64,000 nt of DNA, taken from NCBI RefSeq assembly GCF_900221005.1, contig NZ_OBQI01000003.1, positions 186,001 to 250,000 on the forward strand. The letters are read 5' to 3'. The stretch is from Blastococcus aggregatus (lineage in GTDB: Bacteria; Actinomycetota; Actinomycetes; Mycobacteriales; Geodermatophilaceae). How positions within the stretch are numbered: position 1 is the stretch's first letter; every line of letters starts with the position of its first letter. Of this stretch, positions 16,870 to 24,572 are shown in pieces. The notes under the pieces were generated by a model that did no database searches, had not been told where the DNA came from, and worked only from the letters and a program-made list of their open reading frames with translations. The position numbers and the translations under genes are program-made.

Positions 16870-17403
16870 TCAGACGAAAATAGAAAGGTTCTTCGCCAGG
16901 AGTACGGACTGATCGAGCAGCAGCTCCCGGCGGACCACCTGCCACGAGTCACCCACCTGGCGCAGGCGGTCCTTGCGACGACCGACGAGGAAGTCGGTCT
17001 CGTCGGCCACCCGGTTCCGGTAGACCAAGAATCGGCAGCTCACCGAGACCTCCGGTAGCTCGACGGCGTCGAGCCGGATGTTGGTCACCAGGTGCGAGAC
17101 CCGGGACACCGGCTCCTCCGCCCAGTGCAGGCCCGTGTTGAGCTGGTCGACGCGCAGAGACATCGTCTCTTTGCCCTCGTCGAACCAGAGGATCTCACGG
17201 CCGGCACGCGTCTCCTCACGCGCGTCCGTCTCCCCGTAGGCGACGTTCATCCGGAGGGGCACCGAGTACTGGTAGTCCTCGGCGAGCATGTCGAGCCACT
17301 CGGTGTAGCGCCGCTCGTCGAGCAGATCGGCCTCGCGGTATAGGAATTCGGACACGCTCTCGAGCAGGAGCATGCGCTCGAGCAGAGCCTCGTCGATCGG
17401 CAT
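16870..17403 (-). CDS. Ring-hydroxylating dioxygenase beta (small) subunit
   Basis: A 177-residue small subunit of an alpha3beta3-type Rieske dioxygenase, with the SnoaL/NTF2-like cone fold. Typical signatures are FLYREADLLDERRYTEWLDML (about 19-39), SVPLRMNV, and the C-terminal RRELLLDQ. The ATG at 17403 is preceded by AAAGGA at 7 bases. It lies 29 bases after the alpha-subunit gene. The beta subunit is structural and helps fix substrate range. Last gene of the operon before the hairpin. Confidence 0.9.
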   Translation of the reverse strand: MPIDEALLERMLLLESVSEFLYREADLLDERRYTEWLDMLAEDYQYSVPLRMNVAYGETDAREETRAGREILWFDEGKETMSLRVDQLNTGLHWAEEPVSRVSHLVTNIRLDAVELPEVSVSCRFLVYRNRVADETDFLVGRRKDRLRQVGDSWQVVRRELLLDQSVLLAKNLSIFV

Positions 17404-17432
17404 GGCAGTCCTTTCGTGGAGTAGTGGTGGTC

Positions 17433-18923
17433 CTACTTCGCGGGGGGGCCGTCGACGACGTCGACGGCGTCGAGGACCTTGACGCCCCCGGCGACGTCGG
17501 TGGTTTCGGCAACGTGCTCGGTGGTGCGGTCGTCGACCTGGGCGAGCTTGGTGAGCTCGGGCCACGAAAGGTTGTCGACGAACTCGGCCCACCGCCGGTA
17601 GAAGGCTCGGGCGTTGACCTCTCCGGCGATGGCGTGGTGGGAGTGCACAGAGCCGGCAAGGTCGCTGGCGGTCTCCTGACCCAGGCCCTGCTGATAGTTG
17701 AAGGGGTAGCGCCGAGCGATGACGCCCCGACTGGACTCGGTGGCGTAGTCCCAGTTCTCCATGTCGTCCTGCTCGGTCATGCCGGCCGGGCCGGCGTAAC
17801 GCATGTAGTAGCGGCGCAGCCAGTCGCGGACCTTCTCGGGCGCGGACTTGTCGACCAGGTACCAGCGCCACACCTCGGTCTCGGTGGGGCTGATCGGGTG
17901 CGCGACCAGGATGGTCCGCGGAAAGCCTGCGGCGAAGGACATGTTCGGGAAGAGGGTCGCCGGGCCGCGACCACCCAGCAGGCGGCCCTCGGCCTGGAGC
18001 TTCTCCTTGCGCTTCTCCCAGGCGGCGACGAAGTAGTCGTCCAGGTCGTCCTCGGCGAACTCGGGGTAGGGGATCTCGTAGGCGATGTTGTCCGAGGCTC
18101 CGTGCCCCCGCCGGAACGACGTCTTCATGCGGCCCTTCGAGAATCCACCCTCGTTCTGTCGCTCGCCGTGGCGACGCTTGCCCTTCCCCCCGGGGCCGAT
18201 GCCGACGGCCTCGACGGAGGCGTGCGTGGAGGCGCCGTGGTAGGTGTCCCCGAGGAAGTTCTCCGAGACGAACTTCCAGTTGGACCGGATCCGCCACTTG
18301 TGCACGCCACGGTAAGCCTCGGTGCCACCCTCCGTGCCGTCGAAGGCGTCGGCCAGGTTGTCCAGCCACCAGTGGAAGTCACCGACGTACTCGTCGAACG
18401 ACGGCGCCTCAGGGTCCCAGTTGGCGAAGACGAGGCCCTTGTAGTTGTGCACCTTGGCGGCGCGAACGAGTCCCCACTTCTCCCGCTCGAGGTTGGTGCC
18501 GTACGCCGCCTTCTGCTGCGGCACACCGTGCAGGGCGCCAGGAGTGTCCACCAGGGAGCCGTCGATGGAGTACGACCAGGCGTGGTACGGGCAGGTGAAC
18601 TGGAGAGTGTTGCCCTCGTCGTATCGGCAGACGCGCATACCACGGTGCCGGCACGAGTTCAGCAGGACGTTCAGTTCGCCCTTGTTGTCGCGGGTCAGCA
18701 GGACGGGGTCGGCGCCCATCCACGAGGAGAAGAAGTCCCCGGGGTTCGGGACCTGGGTGGCGTGGCCGACGAACAGCCACGCTCGCGGGAACAGATTCTC
18801 GAGCTCGGCCTTGAAGATCTGCTCGTCGATGAAGATCTCGCGGCTGATCTCGCCCTTCTGGACGTCGACCAGGCTCCGTACCTGGCGAGCGCCGGTACCG
18901 GTGGGCTCTTCCACTGTCGTCAC
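17433..18923 (-). CDS. Ring-hydroxylating dioxygenase alpha (large) subunit
   Basis: Catalytic subunit of a three-component Rieske dioxygenase, 496 residues. The [2Fe-2S] Rieske ligands are C91, H93, C111 and H114. The mononuclear iron His pair is H229 and H234 in GDTYHGASTH, with D226 in the electron-transfer position. It would insert both atoms of O2 into an aromatic ring to give a cis-dihydrodiol. Sequence style (GEISREIFIDEQIFKAELE, RAWLFVGHATQVPN) is that of actinobacterial phthalate- and polycyclic-type dioxygenases, though I cannot set the substrate. The GTG at 18923 is chosen for its GAGGAG site 9 bases upstream; the frame remains open for 72 codons before it. Forms an operon with ferredoxin, reductase and beta subunit. 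Confidence 0.92.
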   Translation of the reverse strand: MTTVEEPTGTGARQVRSLVDVQKGEISREIFIDEQIFKAELENLFPRAWLFVGHATQVPNPGDFFSSWMGADPVLLTRDNKGELNVLLNSCRHRGMRVCRYDEGNTLQFTCPYHAWSYSIDGSLVDTPGALHGVPQQKAAYGTNLEREKWGLVRAAKVHNYKGLVFANWDPEAPSFDEYVGDFHWWLDNLADAFDGTEGGTEAYRGVHKWRIRSNWKFVSENFLGDTYHGASTHASVEAVGIGPGGKGKRRHGERQNEGGFSKGRMKTSFRRGHGASDNIAYEIPYPEFAEDDLDDYFVAAWEKRKEKLQAEGRLLGGRGPATLFPNMSFAAGFPRTILVAHPISPTETEVWRWYLVDKSAPEKVRDWLRRYYMRYAGPAGMTEQDDMENWDYATESSRGVIARRYPFNYQQGLGQETASDLAGSVHSHHAIAGEVNARAFYRRWAEFVDNLSWPELTKLAQVDDRTTEHVAETTDVAGGVKVLDAVDVVDGPPAK

Positions 18924-18990
18924 TTGCTCGTTCTCCTCTGTGGTGTGGACTTGTCGGGGTCCGTGGGACGGGACATGCAAGGGCACCCGG

Positions 18991-20241
18991 TCAGCCGACC
19001 GGGACGGGGACGGTCGCCGTGGCCAGGGCGGACAGCCGGGCGGTGATCTGCGCGAGGTCCTCTCCGCGCTCCCACGCCTGCCGACAGGCCACGACGGCGC
19101 GTGGCCAGCCGAGTACGACTGCGGCCGAGAAACCGCCATCGCGGGAGTAGAGAGCGACGTCCTTGTCCCCCGCGGTCGTCGTGCAGCGCAGGAAGGACAC
19201 CCGGTCGTCGGGGTGGATGCGCCCGACCATCTGGATCTTCAGGCCGTGCTGGTCGGACCAGAAGTACGGTGCCTTCACGTAGGGTCGCAGGTCGTCCGGG
19301 TGCAGGAGGTTGTGGGCCACGAGGTTGGCCTGCTCGACCGCGTTGGTCCAGTGCTCCACGAGACGGTGCTCGCCGCTGCGCACGTCCAACCAGCGCGCGA
19401 CATCGCCGACGGCGTATACGTCCGGCGCACCCGAGGCCCGGCAGAACTCGTCTGTCAACACCCCGAATCCAAGATCCAGCCCAGAGCCCTCCAGCCACCC
19501 GGTGCCGGGGACCACGCCGATTCCAACGACGACCGTCGCCGCCGGCAGACGCCTGCCGTCCGCCAGGTGCACGACGCCGGTGCCGTCGGCCAGTGACTCC
19601 ACGCGCGCCACCGCCGCAGACCCCAGGACTGTCACCCCCGCATCGGCGTGCAGGCGGCTGATCCGAGCACCCACGTCCGGACCCAGGACACGGGCGAACG
19701 GCTCGGGCAGCGCCTCGACGATCGTTGCGTCCAGGCCCAACTGGCGGGCGCTCGAGGCGACCTCGGCGCCGATGAAGCCGCTGCCCACGACGACGACCGG
19801 CCCACCGCGCGAGAACCGCTCCCGGATCGCGGCGGCGTCGCGCAACTCGCGGACGGTGCACACCAAGTCGCCCTCCGGGGCCGGAATGCTCCGCGGAAAC
19901 GCGCCGGTCGCCAGCACGACGGCGTCGTAGTCCACCGGCTCACCATCGGCCAGGATGACCTGCTTGCCCACCGGGTCCAAGCGCACCGCGGCGCGGCCGG
20001 TCATCGGCGTCAGCCCGTCGCCCGACCAGCCACCGGGACCGAGCAAGGAGATGTCAGCCGCCGTCTGACTGCCGACGAGGACCTGCTTGGACAGAGGCGG
20101 CTTGTCGTAGGGCGTGACGTCCTCGGCACCGACCACGACCACCTCTCCGGTATGGCCCGCGGCCCGGAGAGCCTGCCCGGTCCGGATCCCGCCGACCGAC
20201 GTGCCGACGACGAGGATCCGTCCGGGCGCCCTGTCACGCAT
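18991..20241 (-). CDS. Ferredoxin reductase of the dioxygenase system
   Basis: FAD/NAD(P)-dependent reductase of 416 residues. It has an N-terminal FAD-binding GTSVGGIRTGQALR at about 12-25, the PPLSKQ motif at about 48-53, an NAD-binding VVVGSGFIGAE at about 146-156, and the second FAD motif DVYAVGDVARW near 275. It transfers electrons from NAD(P)H to the ferredoxin coded just upstream. The ATG at 20241 overlaps the ferredoxin stop by 8 bases. Length and motifs match the oxygenase-coupled reductase family (about 400-420). Confidence 0.9.
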   Translation of the reverse strand: MRDRAPGRILVVGTSVGGIRTGQALRAAGHTGEVVVVGAEDVTPYDKPPLSKQVLVGSQTAADISLLGPGGWSGDGLTPMTGRAAVRLDPVGKQVILADGEPVDYDAVVLATGAFPRSIPAPEGDLVCTVRELRDAAAIRERFSRGGPVVVVGSGFIGAEVASSARQLGLDATIVEALPEPFARVLGPDVGARISRLHADAGVTVLGSAAVARVESLADGTGVVHLADGRRLPAATVVVGIGVVPGTGWLEGSGLDLGFGVLTDEFCRASGAPDVYAVGDVARWLDVRSGEHRLVEHWTNAVEQANLVAHNLLHPDDLRPYVKAPYFWSDQHGLKIQMVGRIHPDDRVSFLRCTTTAGDKDVALYSRDGGFSAAVVLGWPRAVVACRQAWERGEDLAQITARLSALATATVPVPVG

Positions 20242-20434
20242 CGTCGTCGGCCAACCAGATGGCTTGCACGGGACAACTGCGCACGGCGGCGCCGGACGTC
20301 TCGAGCTCCGCCTCGCCGACGGAAGGTTGGAGCAGGACGACCACCCCGTCGTCGTCGAGGTCGAAATGCTCGGGATCCAGGTCGACACAGTTGCCGTAGC
20401 CCTGGCACTTGCCCACGTCGGCCTTGATCTGCAT
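20234..20434 (-). CDS. [3Fe-4S]-type ferredoxin
   Basis: A 66-residue ferredoxin with cysteines at 10, 16 and 54 in CQGYGNC and CP. The usual fourth Cys position of a [4Fe-4S] cluster (residue 13) is Tyr, so a [3Fe-4S] cluster is predicted, as in ferredoxins of actinobacterial P450s and Rieske oxygenases of the phthalate or polycyclic type. First gene of the dioxygenase operon. It is unusual compared with the [2Fe-2S] Rieske ferredoxins of proteobacterial systems. Confidence 0.92.
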   Translation of the reverse strand: MQIKADVGKCQGYGNCVDLDPEHFDLDDDGVVVLLQPSVGEAELETSGAAVRSCPVQAIWLADDDA

Positions 20435-20528
20435 GAGGGTCGCTCCGTAGTCGCTCCGGACGCTCGGACGCGGTCACATCCGCAGCGCCAGCCCACCGTC
20501 CGCGGTCGGCATCGCACGCATTGTGCAA

Positions 20529-20548
20529 ATGGTCAGTCCATTCTATGG
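20529..20548. promoter_or_regulatory. Operator-like palindromes between dioxygenase and MFS operons
   Basis: Two overlapping inverted repeats share a CCAT: ATGG-TCAGT-CCAT at 20529-20541 and CCAT-TCT-ATGG at 20538-20548. The first resembles FadR/GntR-type sites (TGGTNNNACCA) with one change. It lies in the 181-bp divergent region between the ferredoxin (20434) and the MFS gene (20616), so the GntR regulator coded at 21867 could control both directions from here. Inferred from pattern only. Confidence 0.4.
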
Positions 20549-20615
20549 TATGAGTGGTCGGGATCACTGTCAACCACCCGACCGATATCCGTATTCACCG
20601 AGGAGGACCCGCGGG

Positions 20616-21773
20616 ATGTCGCCACCGCCACAGGAGGATGCGGGTGGCTCACGCCGCGACACGACCGCGAGCCTGGTCGGCGCGGTGATCTTCGCCGTGG
20701 GCCTGGGGATCGCCAGCGTGGCCGTGCCCCTCCTGGCGCTGCGGGTCGGGTACTCGACCCCCGAGGTGGGAGTCATCGTCGCGATATCGGCGGTATCGCA
20801 GATGGGCACCCGACTCGTCATGGGCGCCATGATGCGGCGCCTGCCGGACAAGGTCTTCGTCGTCGTCGCCGCCGCCTCGCTCGCACTCTCCTGCGGCGTC
20901 CTCGTGCTGTCGACGACGTGGCTGGTCATCGCGGTCTCCCAACTGCTCCAGGGTCTGGCCCGGGCCTGCTTCTGGACCGGTACGCAGACGCACGCCGTGC
21001 GAACGTCGGAGTCCGCCGTCGGCGCGCTCGCGCGGATCAACCTGGTTTCCGGGCTGGGCCAGATCGCCGGGCCATTGGTGGCGGGGCTGCTGATCGCCCG
21101 GTCCCCGCAGTTCGCACTGGGCGTGGCAGGGGCGATCAGCGCGACGGGCGTGGTCGCCGCCCTGCTGCTCGCCCGGCTGGCGCCGTTCGCGCCCCGCAGC
21201 AAGGACCGCACCCGGGTGCGGATCTGGCTGCGCCCGGGGGTGGACGTCGGCTGCTGGGCAGGCGCCAGCGCCGGGGCCTGGCGCGGGCTCCTCGGTTCCT
21301 ACGTCCCCGTCGCCCTCGACCTCGCGCGGCAGAGTTCCACGACGATCGGCGCCCTGGTGGCAGTCGCCAACGGGGCTCAGGTCGCCGGGAGCGCGATCGC
21401 CGGCCGGCTGCGCGGCGCGGGGCTGCGCCGGTCGCTGGTTCTGGGCATCCTGGCCAGCGGCATCGGTATCGCCGTGGTGGGGCCGCTCGCCGGGATGGCG
21501 GCGCTCGCTGGGCTGGCACTGTTCGTCTCCGGCATCGGGGCCGGGGCGGTCCAGACGGTTGGTCCTGCCGTGGCCACCGACGCCGTCGACGCGGAGGAGC
21601 GTGGCGATGCCATCGCCTCCACGGGCACCTTCCGGGCCGCAGCTCTCCTGGTGGCGCCGTTCGCCGTTGCCGGCATGGTCACCGTCATCCCGCTCACCGC
21701 CGCCATCGTCACCGCCGGGCTGCTCATCACAGCGCCGGCGGTCGGCCTCGGCCGGCTCCGCCCCGCGGTCTGA
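20616..21773 (+). CDS. MFS transporter
   Basis: A 385-residue membrane protein with about 12 hydrophobic segments and an MFS-type cytoplasmic loop (GAMMRRLPDK) between helices 2 and 3. It has only moderate charge between segments, as in sugar/drug efflux-type MFS members. The ATG at 20616 has a GAGGAGG site 9 bases upstream; upstream codons of the frame lie in the operator region. It is divergent from the dioxygenase operon and 93 bases ahead of the GntR regulator gene, so it may export a toxic intermediate or import a substrate. The direction cannot be told. Confidence 0.82.
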   Translation: MSPPPQEDAGGSRRDTTASLVGAVIFAVGLGIASVAVPLLALRVGYSTPEVGVIVAISAVSQMGTRLVMGAMMRRLPDKVFVVVAAASLALSCGVLVLSTTWLVIAVSQLLQGLARACFWTGTQTHAVRTSESAVGALARINLVSGLGQIAGPLVAGLLIARSPQFALGVAGAISATGVVAALLLARLAPFAPRSKDRTRVRIWLRPGVDVGCWAGASAGAWRGLLGSYVPVALDLARQSSTTIGALVAVANGAQVAGSAIAGRLRGAGLRRSLVLGILASGIGIAVVGPLAGMAALAGLALFVSGIGAGAVQTVGPAVATDAVDAEERGDAIASTGTFRAAALLVAPFAVAGMVTVIPLTAAIVTAGLLITAPAVGLGRLRPAV

Positions 21774-21866
21774 ACTCGCGTCTCCCGAGGCCCTCCCACA
21801 CCCGCACGTCCGGGAAGGGTTCGTGTTCGTGCAGTAACCTTCCCACCCGATGAGAGGAGACCGGCG

Positions 21867-22583
21867 GTGAGCGACGGCGTTGTCCCGTCCAATGCTGACC
21901 TGTTCCAGCCGGTGGCCGTCGGGCGGATCTCGCAGGCGATCGTTCACCAAGTGCGGGCCTTGATCCGTAGCGGTGAGCTCGGTATCGGAGCGCGACTTCC
22001 GTCCGAGCGCGAACTCTGCGAACGCTTCGAGGTCAGCCGGGTGACCGTGCGCGAGGCCCTCCGGGTGCTCGAAGCCGGCGGTCTCATCGACATCCGCGTC
22101 GGCGCGCGGGGCGGCGCGTTCGTCACCGCGCCCACCACCAGGCGGATCGGCGAGGGGATCACCGACCTGCTCAGTCTCTCGGCGCTCTCCGCAGTGGAGG
22201 TGACAGAGGCCCGCGAGGTGTTCGAGCTGGGCGTGGTTCCGCTGGTGTGCGCACGCGCCACCGAGGAGGAGCTCGACGAGCTTGTTGAGCTGTGCAACGA
22301 GGCGGAGCGGGCGCGTGACGCGGGCACGTACACGGTCACGATGTCCTTCGATTTCCACCTCCAGATTGCGGCGGCGGCACACAACCCGGCACTGGTGATG
22401 CTCATGCGGTCGCTGCGGGAACCCGTGCTGATGTCCTTGCGCGAGGCGCAGCACGAGGGACGCCAAGGCGTGGCGGAGCACCGGACCTTCGTCGAGGCGG
22501 TGCGCGCCCGTGACCCCGAACGGGCTCAGCGAATCATGGCCGACCACCTCCAGCGGACTGCTCGCCGCGTCGCGGGACACTGA
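21867..22583 (+). CDS. GntR-family regulator (FadR subfamily, FCD domain)
   Basis: A 238-residue regulator: winged HTH at about 15-85 (RISQAIVHQVRALIRSGELG ... LPSERELCERFEVSRVTVREALRVLEAGG), then an FCD ligand domain with the helices and metal-binding type His residues (FDFHLQIAAAAHNP, EHRTFVEAV). FCD regulators often sense carboxylic acids. The GTG has a GAGGAG site 6 bases upstream, and a TAACCT -10-like box is at 21835-21840 within a region that also has a weak inverted repeat (GGAAGG...CCTTCC). Probable regulator of the divergent dioxygenase/MFS region. Confidence 0.87.
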   Translation: MSDGVVPSNADLFQPVAVGRISQAIVHQVRALIRSGELGIGARLPSERELCERFEVSRVTVREALRVLEAGGLIDIRVGARGGAFVTAPTTRRIGEGITDLLSLSALSAVEVTEAREVFELGVVPLVCARATEEELDELVELCNEAERARDAGTYTVTMSFDFHLQIAAAAHNPALVMLMRSLREPVLMSLREAQHEGRQGVAEHRTFVEAVRARDPERAQRIMADHLQRTARRVAGH

Positions 22584-22619
22584 GCGGGACCTGCCGGACC
22601 GGCTCCCGCTCAGGCAATC

Positions 22620-23381
22620 TCAGAGGTCGCCGGCGAGGTCGGCGTGCTCGAGCCGGCGGATGTTGTAGGCCCAGACCTGCGCGTCGTTAAAGGCGGACCC
22701 CAGGTCCGGCATGGCTGCGATGTCCTCCGCCGACAGCTCCGGCGGGGTGGTGCCGAAGCTGCTGGCCTGCAGGGTCATCCGGGCCAGCGCATCGAGGTTG
22801 AGGGCGCGCACGACGGCCTGCTCCACGGACTCGCCCGTGGCCACGATGCCGTGCCCGCGAAGGATGCACGCGGGGCGGTCGCCCAGAGCGCGGGCCACGT
22901 CGCGCCCCAGCTCGGGCCGGTTGATGAGGACACCACGCGGATAGATGGGGATGCCAGCCTGGGCCATGCGCATCGCCGGGATGTTGTAAGCGCCGACGAT
23001 GGGCCGGAGCGGCAGACCGGCCAGGTCTGCCGCGACTACTGCCGGGGGGTGCACGTGCACCACGGCCTGGACGTCGGGCCTTGCCCGGAGCACCTCGGTG
23101 TGGATGGGAAGCTCGTTCGGCGCCGAGAAACCGGGGGGCAGGTCACTCTGCGCGTCCAGGGAGGCCGCATGGACGTCCGCGCAACCGGTGAAGAGCAGTC
23201 CGCGCTCCTGCGGACCCCGGCATCGGACGAGGAGCTCGTTGGATGCAGTGCGGACGCTGATGTGCCCGAGGATGTCCTCGGCCAGGCCACGGAAGGCCAG
23301 CACCCGACAGCCGAGGGCCACGAGCTTGCGGAGTTCCGCGGAGGAGCCGAGGCCTGGCGTGATCCGGTGGGTGATGGTCAC
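22620..23381 (-). CDS. Class II aldolase/adducin family protein, possible decarboxylase
   Basis: A 253-residue zinc enzyme. Metal ligands are visible as E90, H109, H111 (VHVHPP) and H177 (GHGIV). Class II aldolases cleave sugar phosphates, but this family also includes 3,4-dihydroxyphthalate decarboxylase (PhtC) of actinobacterial phthalate pathways and other aromatic or dihydroxyacid decarboxylases. Its nearness to a Rieske dioxygenase makes decarboxylation of a dihydroxylated aromatic acid attractive, but this is inference. The GTG start at 23381 overlaps the dehydrogenase stop (GTGA), so the two are coupled. Confidence 0.82.
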   Translation of the reverse strand: MTITHRITPGLGSSAELRKLVALGCRVLAFRGLAEDILGHISVRTASNELLVRCRGPQERGLLFTGCADVHAASLDAQSDLPPGFSAPNELPIHTEVLRARPDVQAVVHVHPPAVVAADLAGLPLRPIVGAYNIPAMRMAQAGIPIYPRGVLINRPELGRDVARALGDRPACILRGHGIVATGESVEQAVVRALNLDALARMTLQASSFGTTPPELSAEDIAAMPDLGSAFNDAQVWAYNIRRLEHADLAGDL

Positions 23382-24271
23382 GGTGACTCTCCTGTTCGTG
23401 GCGGCATCGCCCGCAGCTCCTGAAGAAGGGCGGAACTCTCCGGGTAGGGGCGTCCGCGATAGGGGGTGCCACCGACGGTGACGAAGAAGTCGACGGCCGC
23501 CGACAGCAGTCGGCTGCGCACGCCCGCCTCGGCGGCCATGGCCTCGGCGAGGGCGAGATCCTTCTCGATCGTGCTCGCCGGGGCGTGGGCCGCGATTCCC
23601 GCGGCGTCGCCTCGGAAGAACTCGGCTGCGGTCGAGAAGCCGGAGTCCGACCCGCTGGACTCCTCGATGGCCGTGGCCACCGTCTCGGCGTCTAGCCCCA
23701 GGGCAGAGCCGACGAGCAGGGCCTCCGACGATGCCAGGTACCAGCTGTACTTCACCTGCTGGTTGAGCAGCTTCACGGCGTACCCCGCCCCCCGCCGTCC
23801 GCAGTGGACAATGACGCGGGAGACCGCAGCCACGACCTCCTCGTCGGCACCGAGCACGCCTGCCGGCCCGCCGACCAGCACCGTCATGTGCGGCGCCTTA
23901 CGACTCACCGGACAGTCGACGTACCGGCGTCCCGCGGCGTCGAACGCCTCGCCGAGCACCTCGGCGAGGCGGGGCCCACACGTGGACATGTCCAGCATCG
24001 CGCCACCGGGTCGCAGCCCGGCGAGCACGCCGGTCTCGGGATCCAACGCTACATGCCGAACCTGGGTCGGCCCGGGCAGGAAGGTCAAGACGACGTCGCT
24101 GGCCTCGGCCAGGGCCCGCGGACTGGTCGCTGCCTCCGCGCCCCGAGCCACCATGGTGGCCACCGGCTCTGTCCGGATGTCGTAGCAGCGGACCGGCCAG
24201 CCGGCGTCAAGCAGCGACTCGGCCAGGGCGATGCCCATGCCCCCAAGACCGACGACTCCCACTTGTCGCAA
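23378..24271 (-). CDS. NAD(P)-dependent dehydrogenase of the 3-hydroxyisobutyrate type
   Basis: A 297-residue beta-hydroxyacid dehydrogenase-type enzyme with a Rossmann GLGGMGIALAESLLDAGW motif at the N-terminus, a sugar/acid-binding DCPVSRKAPHMTVLVGG segment (about 115-131) and the catalytic Lys region (GAGYAVKLLNQQ, about 160). The TTG at 24271 is proposed: it has GGAAGGA 6 bases upstream, while an ATG further upstream has none and would add a basic tail. It is co-translated with the aldolase-family gene. It may oxidise a diol or hydroxyacid ahead of decarboxylation. Confidence 0.8.
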   Translation of the reverse strand: MRQVGVVGLGGMGIALAESLLDAGWPVRCYDIRTEPVATMVARGAEAATSPRALAEASDVVLTFLPGPTQVRHVALDPETGVLAGLRPGGAMLDMSTCGPRLAEVLGEAFDAAGRRYVDCPVSRKAPHMTVLVGGPAGVLGADEEVVAAVSRVIVHCGRRGAGYAVKLLNQQVKYSWYLASSEALLVGSALGLDAETVATAIEESSGSDSGFSTAAEFFRGDAAGIAAHAPASTIEKDLALAEAMAAEAGVRSRLLSAAVDFFVTVGGTPYRGRPYPESSALLQELRAMPPRTGESP

Positions 24272-24319
24272 GAGCGTTCCTTCCCGTGAGGCGCAGCAGA
24301 AGCTCTTTCTGCGAGCGGG

Positions 24320-24349
24320 ACTGTACGTGGCTTTTAGTGCTGCCGACAA
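24320..24349 (-). promoter_or_regulatory. Possible promoters in the divergent 24.3-24.6 kb gap
   Basis: On the minus strand TTGTCG (24344-24349) and TACAGT (24320-24325) are 18 bases apart, pointing to the dehydrogenase gene at 24271. On the plus strand a TTGACA is at 24409-24414 but its -10 partner is poor. The 301-bp gap between the two divergent operons contains no other feature I can support. Confidence 0.35.
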
Positions 24350-24572
24350 GCCTCAGTTCCCGCCAAGGGAGGGACCGGAGCTGGTCTCGAACAGTGGGCG
24401 CGATGGGGTTGACAAAGAACTCCTTTCTGCCCAACCATCCTCGGGGACGTGATCCACAGCACGTCAGACGCAGGGCGATCGGCCCGGACCCCACCCCCTG
24501 GGAGCCGATCGCCGCGCTCGAACCAGCTGGCCGACCTCGGCCATGCCGGCCACTACGTCCTCTGGAGTTCTC

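Noticed and set aside
22620..24271. A complete phthalate pathway with PhtB
   Set aside because: No Gfo/Idh-type cis-dihydrodiol dehydrogenase is present. The dehydrogenase at 23378 is of the 3-hydroxyisobutyrate type, so I do not name the cluster pht.
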